A stretch of 64,000 bases of DNA from Atopsyche davidsoni (GCA_022113835.1 JAILWY010000023.1:8556001-8620000), one strand, 5' to 3'; positions 1-10,387 are shown, counted from the first letter of the stretch. Program-made: numbers and translations. The notes: a model not told the origin generated them from the letters alone.

Positions 1-2668
1 GATTATGAATCGAAAATTTATGACACTGCCGGTATTTTACAAATATTTATTAATCGATTAATAGAAGTTTATTTAGAATTTGATTACTGTAATAATGTTA
101 CGTTGTGTTATTTAAAAAAAATGTTAATTCAGTGCAATGTCACCTTTGATGTTTTATGTTTTTTTTAATTAATTCAAATTGTGATGTATTTCAAGTAAAC
201 ATTTTACAGGTTTTTGCCATCTCAGCAAATGATGAAAGCATCAAACAGCATTGTTAACTATAAAAATGTATTTTTTATTACATAAGGAAAAACAAAATTA
301 TACATAAAGCATTCCAAAGGTGAGCATCACTAATCAATATTGATACTGTCATATGCATCGTTAAAGAATTGAATAAGTTAAATCATTGGAAGGGTAAACG
401 AGTTATTGCTACCACTAACTAGTTGAAAACAGATTATTTTTCAAGATTATTGGGAAACTAATAAACCTGTCGTGAAATAAACTTTTTTTTTAAAAATAAT
501 AATGAAGTATTGCATAGTTTGAGACCAGATCGCGGACGTGGCGACTTTGTAAAAACCGATACATGGTATAAAAATAGCACTTTGTGCTTAATCTGTCCTC
601 CGAAGTGTGGCCGGCCGACATCCTCCGGGATCATTCGTTATTCTAACGGCTTAATATTATGAGAACATATAATGTTAAAATGTTTACCTCTTTAGCATAA
701 AAATCTCCTCATTTTTAATGCACGAATCAAACTTTGGTTTTACCTGCAACAAATAGAAATCAAGAATTAATAATGTCAGCCTGTATCCAAGTTTCCATAT
801 TTAGTTTGACAGCAACAATTTTCACGATAGAGTGAGTGCTTTTACTAGTGTAAATAAAAAATAGCATGTATACTGACGACAAGTCTGCAATACTAAAAAA
901 AAACCTGGTTTTATTCATATAACACGATACTAATTGATTAGAAGTATTAAAAAATAAATATCAAATACTACGGATAAATAAGATAAGAAAAATAATCTTT
1001 ATACAGCTTCACGAGAAGAGATATCTCTTCATTTTTCGTGCGTACACCTCGTAAGCTGTTAGCTTTGTTTACCTCGGATTTATTTTGAAACGAACTGATG
1101 GAATCTGCTTAATAAAATTCGTTATTAATGTTTGCTTTTGAAATTGTGCATAATTCAGAATAAATCTCTCCGTCCTGAGTAAAGTTGTTTCATAATTCTC
1201 TTTCAAAACTTTAAAATATTTGAATAAATATTATTTTTTTACTGTTTGTTTGGCGACCCCGAAGACTGAGTACATATTGAAAACAATACAAAAGATAGCA
1301 TTTTTTTATTAAGGTGTATTAAATATAATACATGTAACTCTACTCTTAGAATAAAAGGTTTATTGAAATGAGCGCTGATTTAGATTGCAATAAAAAAAGG
1401 TTTTTACTTACTAAATTACAGTATATTAAAAAAATGGCGTAACAATTTTTTTAAATATTATCGAGTAATTACTTAAGGAAGTTGGCCAGTATTTCACTTT
1501 TCATATTGATTACAGTTCGGAGCGAAAGTGCTAAGGCCAAGCTATCGTTTGGCGTTATTCCTTCTTATCTTTTAAAACTTGTCCGAGATAATAATTAACA
1601 ATATAAAAGATAATTTTATTTATAAAAACAGAAAAAAAACATTATCAATATTTTAATAAAGATGTCTAATTAAAACCAAAATCATATTTAACTTTACACT
1701 ATACACTCAAAAAATGGTTGACGGCACAATAACGGAGGCTGTACCATTAAAATCAAGTAATAAGTGCACTCCAAATTTAATTGAGATATTAAATGTTATG
1801 CAGTGTATTATTAAAACTTAAGACATAAAAATATTATATTTAGCATATTTAAATCTCTGCTGACTTGAATGGCTGATGCCAAAAACAGATATCCGTTGCG
1901 AACCGAGCTAAGAATAACATTTGACAAAGTTTGCCAACAGCTGCTCCAAATAATTATCTATGATTGTACGGCCATATTGGATATGCGATATATACGTGCG
2001 TGCTATATTCAGGGCTGCCACTTGCCCAGGTTCGGTCGAAAAAACCACTTGTATCATGTCCCGACTATGCAAGTAATAATTTCGATTAAATAATCCAGTC
2101 AACAGTATCAAAAAGAAGACTAGTTTTAAAATCTTAGGTATCAGGGAAATTCAAAAAAATAAGATACAAACAGCGCTATATTTCCCCCAAAGGTTACTGG
2201 ATAAGGGCAGAGGGTAGTTTGGTAGCTTAGTTTATATTTAAGGCCGCATATTTCAATTCCATTGTAATTATTGTAGCGACCAGTTTTACTTGGAGTCAAT
2301 CACACAAGGTGACAACCCTTACTACATTCAATAGCGTTTGGTAACCTCATATACATTAAACAAATTCGTATGACAGGGTTCAGCGTGGACGTTGAACTTT
2401 AGAAACTGATGAATGCAATGCTGAATTTATTTATGTTAAATATCAAAGAATTATGGTAGTTAAAACGTCACTGATTTTCAAATGAGAGCCTCGATAGTCA
2501 TAACCCAAATAAAGTTCATCAAAGGATGATAACCAAACCACACATGGACCTAACACAATACGCATGGCTGCGGGCAACAACATATATGTGATAATAAGGT
2601 CCGATATAATGTTTATGATTACAACATAATGAGTATATATTTTTATAATAAGTTGACACATTTTAACA
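1..2668. other. AT-rich non-coding DNA left of the Tc1 element
   Basis: No coding exon could be supported here. Open frames are under 80 codons, AT-rich and resemble no family I know. A slightly GC-richer patch lies near 525-640. If the RNF144-like gene continues leftward, this stretch may be its intron, but that is inference. Confidence 0.5.
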
Positions 2669-2670
2669 TA

Positions 2671-2696
2671 CACTCGGCGTCACAAAAATCGCACCT
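2671..2696 (+). repeat. Tc1 left terminal inverted repeat
   Basis: It begins CACTCGGCGTCAC and matches the reverse complement of 11443-11468 at 25 of 26 positions. The flanking TA is at 2669-2670. Confidence 0.93.
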
Positions 2697-2917
2697 CCAA
2701 ATTTTTTTTCTTAAAACGACTTTTAATCATATTTCGTCAATGGTAAGAACATGATTGTGAGGTATCATTGGAAAGAGAATTTATTGAACTCGCAGAAAAA
2801 GGAAACAGATTTTTATTTTTTAACAGGCCATTTGAAGAAAAAAAAAGGATTTAAAAAATCAAGAAAATAACGAGTTTTTGTTTTTAGAATTAGTGTACAA
2901 AATTTACAAAAAGAGAC

Positions 2918-3979
2918 TTAAATTCTAGTGTTACCCCCCCTAGCTTTAATGACGGCGTCCATGCGGTCCTTCATAGACCTCACCAGGGTCACCACCCTTT
3001 CCTGAGGTAAGTTCTCCCATTCCTCAACGACGGCATCTTCGAGCACGTGATCCTGCTCCTACCACTCTTGAAGAGTGGTAGGAGCAGGATCACGTGCTCT
3101 CACACGGCGTTTCACATCATCCCAGAGGTGCTCGATCGGGTTCAAGTCTGGACTTCGCGCTGGCCACTGCATAACGGGGATCTCTACCTCTTGCAAGTAA
3201 TCCCGCACAATGAATGCTGTGTGGCAACGGGCGTTATCCTGCATTAACATGAACCCATCGCCCACAAAACCAGCATATGGGACTACATGCTCTTTCAGGA
3301 TCTCCGTTATATAGCGACTAGCGTTCAGCGACCCTTGCCCGCGACCGCCTCCAGTCCGGGAAACGCACACAAGTTCCGTTTTCCCGTCGATAGACATGCC
3401 GCCCCAGAACATGCACGATCCACCCCCGTATTCAACGGATTTTTCAAAGCAGGATTGTGCGAACCGCTCTCCCTGTCTTCTGTACACTCTTCTACGGCCG
3501 TCGTTGCAGAAAAGGCTCACCCTCGTCTCGTCAGAGAAGAGAACGGTCCTCCACTGTTCAAGTGACCAATCGTGATGTTCGCGAGCAAACTGAAGTCGGT
3601 CTCTGCGATGGTGTGCAGTCAGTTTTGGTCCTTTAGCAGGTCTGTAGGCTGCAATTTTCTTCTCTCGCAGTCTTCTTCTAACCGTGGAGACACTTACAGA
3701 AGTTCTACGAGCTGATCGGAGCTGCTGTTGCAACTCAACAGCATTAGAGAACCGATTGCGCAAAGATCTGGTTACAATGAACCGATCATCTCTTTCTGCT
3801 GTGCAGCGTTTTCTTCCAGATCCACGTCTTCTGATATAGCTACCAGTCTCTTGGAATCGTTGGTACACACGCCAAACAGAAAAACGGCTTAAATTCAGTT
3901 GTCGAGCAACATCACACTGCCGCATTCCCGATTGCAGCAGTGCAATCACTTGAGAGGCTTCATCAGCGGTAGTATCCAT
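2918..3979 (-). pseudogene. Tc1 transposase, truncated by a premature stop
   Basis: The frame opens with ATG at 3977-3979 and runs 306 codons to a TAG at 3059-3061. The N-terminus holds a paired-like helix-turn-helix (QCDVARQLNLSRFSVWRV). The catalytic triad of the Tc1 DDE nuclease is present: FSDET, then QDNARCH, then NPIEHLW, with 34 residues between the second Asp and the Glu (DD34E). Such proteins cut and paste their own element in the nucleus. The stop is created by a short inverted duplication (3041-3099). Beyond it the original frame reopens at 3040 and continues about 40 codons to TAA at 2918-2920, ending in the GGNTR motif common in this family. The catalytic residues therefore survive but the C-terminal tail is lost. 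Confidence 0.9.
3041..3099. repeat. Perfect 29-bp inverted duplication inside the transposase
   Basis: Positions 3041-3069 are the exact reverse complement of 3071-3099, with one base (3070) at the centre. The right arm is original coding sequence (RARDPAPTTLQE). The left arm is its inverted copy and introduces the stop. The layout suits a template-switch or foldback error during replication. Confidence 0.95.
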
Positions 3980-4137
3980 CTTGAGGTGTATTTTCCTGGC
4001 TTGTAAGGTTCACGTGTGTTCTCTGTTAAGTCTGGATACTGACTGACCCACAATTTACCTGGAATTACCCTTTTATACCCTTGTCAGGTAGTGCAACTTG
4101 TGACCCTTTTAACGCGCATTTTCGATTTCTTTCCAAT

Positions 4138-5048
4138 TGTACCAGACGTACATTTTGAACTGCACCATAAGGGCACTGGTAGCAAGGAATTTAAAGCTGG
4201 AGACTTCTGGATCAGGATCGTAGACGGCAGCCCGGGATTGTCGTAGTCAGCCCGGGTTGTAGAAGTCAGCAAGGGAAGAGAAGTCAGCACAGGAAGAGAA
4301 GTCAGCTCAGGATTGTAGTAGTCAGCACGGGAAGAGGTCTTAATCAAACGCTGGTTGGTTTCACACTGACTTTATTGGTTCAATACAGGCATATTTATTT
4401 ACACAGAAATTCCTGCGTGGAAGCCGCGCAGGAGTTGTTGCCCGTGCCGAACGGTGCCGGGCGAGAATCTTCGTGCGTGCCGAAACGGGCCGGGCGAGAG
4501 ATCATTGATGCTGCGTCCCGTTACGCCGGCGGTTCTCAAGCGCCGCGCGTGCGGGCCGTGCATACAACGCCTGTGGGTCCGTGTACTGCGAGCAGCGGCC
4601 GCTCCGGCACGCCGCTGGTTCTCAATCTTTTTCTCTCTCTGTGTGCCTCATTCGGCGGTGAGCCGCCGTGACGTACGGTCGTGCCGTCGCTCCGAACGGA
4701 GCGGCGGTACAGACGGCAAACTCCGCACGTCACGCAAACCCTCATATGTCGGATACGAGCGGCTCACGCCCTGTACATATATAAGTAATTATAGCATAGC
4801 GACGCGCGAGATCTCGTCAATGCCGGGCGATCGCCTGCCGAGACACGCCCGCGCTCGTCGCGCGCGGTGCATCTGGGCCGTCCCTGTGAGCCGAGGGCTC
4901 GTGGGCCTTCGGCGGCGTTCGCTCCGGTTTCGGTGCCGGCTTTCTACCTGCTTTTACGTCGCGCGTCGCGCGGTTCTGTACAGGCGGCATACTCGCCGTA
5001 CAGTCACGCAAATATTCGTTTCATAACTGGCGGCCGACGTCCCGTACA
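4138..5048 (-). repeat. 3' LTR of the BEL/Pao-type element
   Basis: This is a 911-bp LTR with TGT...ACA ends. On the minus strand it holds an AATAAA poly(A) signal (complement of 4371-4376) and a TATA-like stretch near 4778-4793. The Gag-protease frame stops at 5021-5023, inside this LTR. The target duplication CCAAT is at 4133-4137. Confidence 0.94.
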
Positions 5049-8000
5049 TTCCCCCCGTGCAGTCTCCGCTGTACTAGCATCGGATGTCGGCCGGTCGTTG
5101 TTTCCGGCGCCGGGGGACGGACGGTCGGCGGGGCGCTGGGCAGCGGCGGGGCGCTAGGTAGCGTGGCGTCCATTATGACGTCCAGGTCTCCTGTGAGTTT
5201 CGAGTGCGCTGCCCTGGTTGTAAGGCAGGTGAACAGCGCACCGTATCCCTTTTCTTGTTGTCGGCCGTTCGTGACCTTCATCGGGCCGACGTAGTCCAGG
5301 CCGCAATGTGTGTACGGCCTGCAATGATGGGCTAGCCCTCCAGCAGGGCCCCGGGTTCTCGGTGCAATGTGCATTTTGATTGCACAATTGCCTTGGTGCG
5401 GCCCTGCGTACTTTGTGCAACTTATATAAAGTAAACAAGGCGCGGATACAAGGCCACCAGCTCTCCATATTTGAGGGTGGTGGTTTATCAGCTGTGTAAC
5501 ATACAATGGTGCGGGTGTTAATTCCGCGGGGTCATTCGTCCAGCCATCTTTGCCGCTGGTTGCCAACGCAGCCGAGAGTGGCGCAGGCGGTGGCTCCCCG
5601 GTGTGCAGCGCATCCCGACTCGCAAGTTCAAGCGACGAAGGGACGCTGCTCGCTGCCATCGCAGCTGGGAGGGACGCACGCGGCGGCCTCCCGGTGTGCA
5701 GCGCATCCCGACTCGCAAGTCCAAGCGACGAAGGGACGCTGCTCGCTGCCATCGCAGCTGGGAGGGACGCACGCGGCGGCCTCCCGGTGTGCAGCGCATC
5801 CCGACTCGCAAGTCCAAGCGACGAAGGGACGCTGCTCGCTGCCATCGCAGCTGGGAGGGACGCACGCGGCGGCCTCCCGGTGTGCAGCGCATCCCGACTC
5901 GCAAGTCCAAGTGACGAAGGGACGCTGCTCGCTGCCATCGCAGCTAGGAGAGGCGCAGACGGCGGCTCTTTGAAAGGCGCGTCCCGACCCGCCAGTCCAA
6001 TAGGCGGCGGGACGCTGCTCACTGCCATCGCAGCTAGGAGAGGCGCAGACGGCGGCTCTTTGAAAGGCGCGTCCCGACCCGCCAGTCCAATAGGCGGCGG
6101 GACGCTGTGGGCTGCCATTGCAGCTGGGAGGTGCGCAGGCGGCGGCTCCCCGGTGTGAGACGCTTCCCGACTCGCAAGTTCATGCGACGAAGGGACGCCT
6201 CGCGCTGCCATCGCAGCTGGGAAGGGCCCATGCGGCGGCTCCCCGGTGTGAGACGCTTCCCGACTCGCAAGTTCATGCGACGAAGGGACGCCTCGCGCTG
6301 CCATCGCAGCTGGGAAGGGCCCATGCGGCGGCTCCCCGGTGTGAGACGCTTCCCGACTCGCAAGTTCATGCGACGAAGGGACGCCTCGCGCTGCCATCGC
6401 AGCTGGGAAGGGCCCATGCGGCGGCTCCCCGGTGTGAGACGCTTCCCGACTCGCAAGTTCATGTGACGAAGGGACGCCTCGCGCTGCCATCGCAGCTGGG
6501 AAGGGCCCATGCGGCGGCTCCCCGGTGTGAGACGCTTCCCGACTCGCAAGTTCATGCGACGAAGGGACGCCTCGCGCTGCCATCGCAGCTGGGAAGGGCC
6601 CATGCGGCGGCTCCCCGGTGTGAGACGCTTCCCGACTCGCAAGTTCATGCGACGAAGGGACGCCTCGCGCTGCCATCGCAGCTGGGAAGGGCCCATGCGG
6701 CGGCTCCCCGGTGTGAGACGCTTCCCGACTCGCAAGTTCATGCGACGAAGGGACGCCTCGCGCTGCCATCGCAGCTGGGAAGGGCCCATGCGGCGGCTCC
6801 CCGGTGTGAGACGCTTCCCGACTCGCAAGTTCATGCGACGAAGGGACGCCTCGCGCTGCCATCGCAGCTGGGAAGGGCCCATGCGGCGGCTCCCCGGTGT
6901 GAGACGCTTCCCGACTCGCAAGTTCATGCGACGAAGGGACGCCTCGCGCTGCCATCGCAGCTGGGAAGGGCCCATGCGGCGGCTCCCCGGTGTGAGACGC
7001 TTCCCGACTCGCAAGTTCATGCGACGAAGGGACGCCTCGCGCTGCCATCGCAGCTGGGAAGGGCCCATGCGGCGGCTCCCCGGTGTGAGACGCTTCCCGA
7101 CTCGCAAGTTCATGCGACGAAGGGACGCCTCGCGCTGCCATCGCAGCTGGGAAGGGCCCATGCGGCGGCTCCCCGGTGTGAGACGCTTCCCGACTCGCAA
7201 GTTCATGCGACGAAGGGACGCCTCGCGCTGCCATCGCAGCTGGGAAGGGCCCATGCGGCGGCTCCCCGGTGTGAGACGCTTCCCGACTCGCAAGTTCATG
7301 CGACGAAGGGACGCCTCGCGCTGCCATCGCAGCTGGGAAGGGCCCATGCGGCGGCTCCCCGGTTTGCGCGGCACCATCACAGGGCGCGTCCCGCTCCGCC
7401 AGTCCATTTGGCGGAGGGACGTCGCGGGCCGCCTGCGCGGCCTGCAGAGTCACATCGACGGGGTCACCGCTGAGGGGTTGTAAGTCCTTCAAGGCACCAT
7501 CGCCGGGCGCGTCCCGATCCGCCAGTCCAATAGGCGGCGGGACGTCGCGGGCCGCCTGCGCGGCCTGCAGAGTCACATCGACGGGGTCACCGCTGAGGGG
7601 TTGTAAGTCCTTCAAGGCACCATCGCCGGGCGCGTCCCGATCCGCCAGTCCAATAGGCGGCGGGACGTCGCGGGCCGCCTGCGCGGCCTGCAGAGTCGCA
7701 AGCGGCGGCTCTCTGGGTTGCGCAATTACTTTGCTCTCCCTTGGCTCCTCTCTTTTTTCTATCTCAGCCAGCTGGTCTTTCCGCTCAGTCGCTAGGGTGA
7801 CCTGGTAGCTTCCGTGAGAAACCCAACCCAGGGAGGTGCGAGACGTGATGCTGGCGTCGCCTGCTGTCTCTCTGAGCTCTCGGGTGACGATGAGGTGGGC
7901 GTTATCTTGGCCTATCAGCAGTTGTGGTCTGATGTCTTGGCCGCCCGTCCGGGTCGTCTCATTTTTGATCGTCTGTGCCGGGAGCATGAGAGCCTGTACC

Positions 8001-9973
8001 GTGCATGCTTCCACGGTGTACTCTTCAGCGTCTCCGCGCACGCGGATCTTCACCACTTGCGATAGGTTGCCGGTGGTGCATATCCCACCGATGCCGTGGA
8101 ACCGGATGTCCTGGATCGGTCCCTTGGCCCCGACGCTCGCTGCAATGTCACTGTCAATCAGCGTTACGGTGGATCCTTCGTCCAGCAGGGCGTGGACATC
8201 CATGGATCCTGTGGGGCCGCTCACGGTCACGGGCAGCACCTTGAGCAGGATGGGGTATCCCTGCCGCCAGATGCTGGCTACCGTGTTTCTTGGTTCCGGC
8301 TCTCTGTGCAGCAAGCGGTGATGTGGCCTGCTGCACCCATTCTCGCCGCATTTTTGTCTGGTACATTCCCGCGATCGGTGGGCGGGCTCCAGACAAATGA
8401 AGCACAGATTTACGCGGTTCACGAAGTCCCAGCGTTCCCGGGTGCTTTTCTTCATGAAAACATTGCACCTGTCTATCTTGTGTTTCCCGGTTCTGCACAT
8501 CGGGCAGGCGTCCCGGTTGCGGTCTTCCCGGCGATCATCGCGGCCATCCTGGCGGCGATATCCCCGGCCATCATCCTGTTGGCCATCCTGCCGGCCTTCT
8601 CCGCGACGGTCGTCGCGGTGTTCTTGCTCTGGTTCCTGAGCCTGGTCAGTTACCGCGAGCACGTGAGCGTCCTTACGCCCCCTTCCCGTGGTCCGCTTGC
8701 GGTCCAGACAACCCGCGAACGCTGCTCTCTCGCAGCCCTTCATCAGCCACTTGCCTAGATCGGCGATGGTGGGCCTCTCTCCGTTTACCGGCTTGTCAAA
8801 AAACTGTTGCATCCATGCAAACTGCAGGTATGGAGGCAGCTTTGACACCATGGAGGTGAGCAAGTTTGGCATTGCCAAGTATTGATTCCCTTCCTTCCCG
8901 ATGGCAGCGACAAGGTTATTGATTGCCACTGCAATCTCTATCATCTTGTCCATTCCGTTGCCCTCCTCCATCCGCGGCATCCGTTGCATGTTCTCTAACA
9001 TTGTGTTGATGATCGCGTCTCGATCACCAAAGCGGATCCGCAGCGATTCTATGATGTCCCCGACCCTGTCAGGGTCGTTGAGCATCCCGGCGACGGCCAA
9101 ACGTGCCTCGCCTTTCAAGGCCTGACGCAGTCTCATCAGATTCTCCGAATCTGTGATTGCGCAAACTCGCGACGATTGCTCCCATTGCGCAATGAATGTG
9201 GGCCAATCGACGTGATCACCGCTGAAGGGTGGTAAGTCCTTCACGCCCGACTGTCTCGCCATGAACGCTTCGATGTGCGAGATATCTCGGGTCGCGGTGT
9301 TTTGTGTCTCGTCGCTCCGATGTGGCGGCGCGCTCTGTGCGGCCGTATCGGACGGGACGCTTCCCTTCGCCGGCTCATCTGCAATGGTATGCAGTGGCGA
9401 GGGGGTCCGTTGGTTTTGTAGACTGCTATCGCCCATGACAGAACGCACTGCCTGCGTTATAGCTGTCATGAGGTGGGCCATGGGGTCGTTCTGCTGTACC
9501 CATGCCGCTGTTTGACGGTGTGGCTCTCTGGAGAACTCTTCACTGTGAGTCTCCGCTCGCCAGGCGTCCTTCTGAGTGTCCGGTCGTCCTGTTAGAGCGT
9601 TCGGTGCGGCAGTGTCGCTTCGTGAGCGACGTGTGCTCGGCCCGGGTGCAGACGCGGCGATTATCTGTGGAGTGGTAATCGGTGCGGCTGGACTTACGCT
9701 AGCTGCGGCTCGGTGGGCTGTGGCGTCGGCCGCGTAGGCGGCGTCGGCGTCAGCTTCGGCGGCTGCTGAACCCGCGCGTTGGTGCGCAGCGTTCCTTTCT
9801 TCGGCCTCGCGGAGTTGGCGTTTGATTTCTCTGTTTTCCCTCCTTAACTTGAGGATCGTGTCGTCTGTGGCGGTGCGGTCCGAGTGTCTCGACGACGCAC
9901 TTTCGGATGCGTCGGAGTCGGCCCTGTCATCTTCGCGTGCCGCGCCCTTTCCAGAGCGGAGTGATGCCGGCAT
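5021..9973 (-). CDS. Gag-protease polyprotein with a giant repeat domain and an integrase stub
   Basis: This is a 1650-codon frame without stops. I chose ATG at 9971-9973 because the open frame further upstream starts only with GTG. Residues 1-240 are charged and low-complexity. About 245-430 is Gag (DUF1759-like, with VKDLPPFSGDHVDW). Cys-rich zinc knuckles follow (CPMC near 488, then CFICLEPAH). The A17-type aspartic protease has LLDEGSTVTLI near 597, and LGWVSHGS closes the protease region. Where reverse transcriptase should begin, about 720 residues of tandem repeats rich in Pro and Ala follow (about 750-1470). The tail carries GLDYVGP and LFTCLTTRA, the beginning of a BEL/Pao integrase core, then ends in Pro-rich sequence inside the LTR. 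Gag should assemble cytoplasmic particles and the protease should cleave Gag. Replication would need reverse transcriptase and integrase from another element. Confidence 0.88.
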   Translation of the reverse strand: MPASLRSGKGAAREDDRADSDASESASSRHSDRTATDDTILKLRRENREIKRQLREAEERNAAHQRAGSAAAEADADAAYAADATAHRAAASVSPAAPITTPQIIAASAPGPSTRRSRSDTAAPNALTGRPDTQKDAWRAETHSEEFSREPHRQTAAWVQQNDPMAHLMTAITQAVRSVMGDSSLQNQRTPSPLHTIADEPAKGSVPSDTAAQSAPPHRSDETQNTATRDISHIEAFMARQSGVKDLPPFSGDHVDWPTFIAQWEQSSRVCAITDSENLMRLRQALKGEARLAVAGMLNDPDRVGDIIESLRIRFGDRDAIINTMLENMQRMPRMEEGNGMDKMIEIAVAINNLVAAIGKEGNQYLAMPNLLTSMVSKLPPYLQFAWMQQFFDKPVNGERPTIADLGKWLMKGCERAAFAGCLDRKRTTGRGRKDAHVLAVTDQAQEPEQEHRDDRRGEGRQDGQQDDGRGYRRQDGRDDRREDRNRDACPMCRTGKHKIDRCNVFMKKSTRERWDFVNRVNLCFICLEPAHRSRECTRQKCGENGCSRPHHRLLHREPEPRNTVASIWRQGYPILLKVLPVTVSGPTGSMDVHALLDEGSTVTLIDSDIAASVGAKGPIQDIRFHGIGGICTTGNLSQVVKIRVRGDAEEYTVEACTVQALMLPAQTIKNETTRTGGQDIRPQLLIGQDNAHLIVTRELRETAGDASITSRTSLGWVSHGSYQVTLATERKDQLAEIEKREEPRESKVIAQPREPPLATLQAAQAARDVPPPIGLADRDAPGDGALKDLQPLSGDPVDVTLQAAQAARDVPPPIGLADRDAPGDGALKDLQPLSGDPVDVTLQAAQAARDVPPPNGLAERDAPCDGAAQTGEPPHGPFPAAMAARGVPSSHELASREASHTGEPPHGPFPAAMAARGVPSSHELASREASHTGEPPHGPFPAAMAARGVPSSHELASREASHTGEPPHGPFPAAMAARGVPSSHELASREASHTGEPPHGPFPAAMAARGVPSSHELASREASHTGEPPHGPFPAAMAARGVPSSHELASREASHTGEPPHGPFPAAMAARGVPSSHELASREASHTGEPPHGPFPAAMAARGVPSSHELASREASHTGEPPHGPFPAAMAARGVPSSHELASREASHTGEPPHGPFPAAMAARGVPSSHELASREASHTGEPPHGPFPAAMAARGVPSSHELASREASHTGEPPHGPFPAAMAARGVPSSHELASREASHTGEPPHGPFPAAMAARGVPSSHELASREASHTGEPPPAHLPAAMAAHSVPPPIGLAGRDAPFKEPPSAPLLAAMAVSSVPPPIGLAGRDAPFKEPPSAPLLAAMAASSVPSSLGLASRDALHTGRPPRASLPAAMAASSVPSSLGLASRDALHTGRPPRASLPAAMAASSVPSSLGLASRDALHTGRPPRASLPAAMAASSVPSSLELASRDALHTGEPPPAPLSAALATSGKDGWTNDPAELTPAPLYVTQLINHHPQIWRAGGLVSAPCLLYISCTKYAGPHQGNCAIKMHIAPRTRGPAGGLAHHCRPYTHCGLDYVGPMKVTNGRQQEKGYGALFTCLTTRAAHSKLTGDLDVIMDATLPSAPPLPSAPPTVRPPAPETTTGRHPMLVQRRLHGGNVRDVGRQL
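5049..5056 (-). promoter_or_regulatory. Polypurine tract
   Basis: The minus strand reads GGGGGGAA directly before the TGT of the 3' LTR. This is the expected place for the plus-strand priming site. Confidence 0.75.
5590..6152 (-). repeat. Variant 93- and 90-bp coding repeats
   Basis: About four 93-bp units (encoding SLPAAMAASSVPSSLGLASR and similar) and two 90-bp units (KEPPSAPLLAAMA.SSVPPP and similar) continue the array in frame toward the integrase stub. They share the core PxAAMAxxxVPxxxxLAxRxA with the 13-copy block but are more diverged from it. Confidence 0.88.
6153..7361 (-). repeat. 13 tandem copies of a 93-bp coding repeat
   Basis: The landmark GTGTGAGACGCT recurs at 6153 and every 93 bp to 7269, giving 13 copies. 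Each encodes 31 residues of the type HTGEPPHGPFPAAMAARGVP plus SSHELASREAS. Copies look identical except for one base in the fourth (TGTGACG instead of TGCGACG, near 6463). The period is a multiple of three and the units lack stops in several frames, so long spurious frames appear on both strands. Confidence 0.96.
7440..7700 (-). repeat. 123-bp coding repeats containing a gag-derived segment
   Basis: Two full 123-bp units start at 7440 and 7563, and a third partial unit follows from 7686. They encode 41 residues including ALKDLQPLSGDPVDV and AAQAARDVPPPIGLADRDAP. The second motif is related to the 31-residue unit. The first resembles Gag itself (VKDLPPFSGDHVDW). Confidence 0.93.
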
Positions 9974-10371
9974 TATTTCACAGAATACGTGCACAAATTA
10001 AAGAGTGTACTGACTCTACTTATTTTATTATTCACTTGAACAGACTTTTGAAAGGCTCTGAATTACAAAAACTTCACTTCATACGGCAGCACTTTGAGCA
10101 GACTGGCTATGATTATGAATTCTGAATTCAAAACACAAACACACGTACTTAAAAGGCTCTAAATTGCAAAAACTTCCCTTTGAATTTACTTTTAAAATAC
10201 TTTTAAATTCACTTTTAAAAAATACTTTTTAAATTCACTTTTAAACACTTTTGAATTTACTTTTAAAACACTTTTAAATTCACTTTTAAAAAATACTTTT
10301 AATTCACTTTTAAAAACACTTTTAAATTCACTTTTAAAAATACTTTTAAATTCACTTAACTTGATTCGGCT
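9974..10371 (-). repeat. Repetitive AT-rich leader of the LTR element
   Basis: The leader between primer-binding site and start codon has a loose tandem array at about 10170-10365, built on a motif like CTTTTAAATTCACTTTTAAA with units of roughly 20-30 bp. A second duplication pairs about 10051-10080 with 10151-10180 (AAAGGCTCT..ATT.CAAAAACTTC). Such arrays may hold packaging or promoter signals, but nothing here proves that. Confidence 0.6.
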
Positions 10372-10383
10372 TCGGAAGGACCA
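10366..10383 (-). promoter_or_regulatory. Primer-binding site, probably tRNA-Tyr
   Basis: Four bases after the 5' LTR the minus strand reads TGGTCCTTCCGAAGCC. The TGG pairs with the CCA end of a tRNA. From memory, insect tRNA-Tyr ends ...GAAGGACCA, which pairs with the first nine bases. The tRNA identity is inference. Confidence 0.6.
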
Positions 10384-10387
10384 AAAA

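Noticed and set aside
6153..7361. Regular repeat resembling a CRISPR array
   Set aside because: Units are contiguous 93-bp coding repeats without unique spacers, in a eukaryotic retrotransposon.
6034..7483. Several long frames on both strands in the repeat block (457, 451 and 324 codons)
   Set aside because: They arise because the 93-bp unit is a multiple of three and lacks stops in several frames. Only the frame continuous with Gag-protease is supported.
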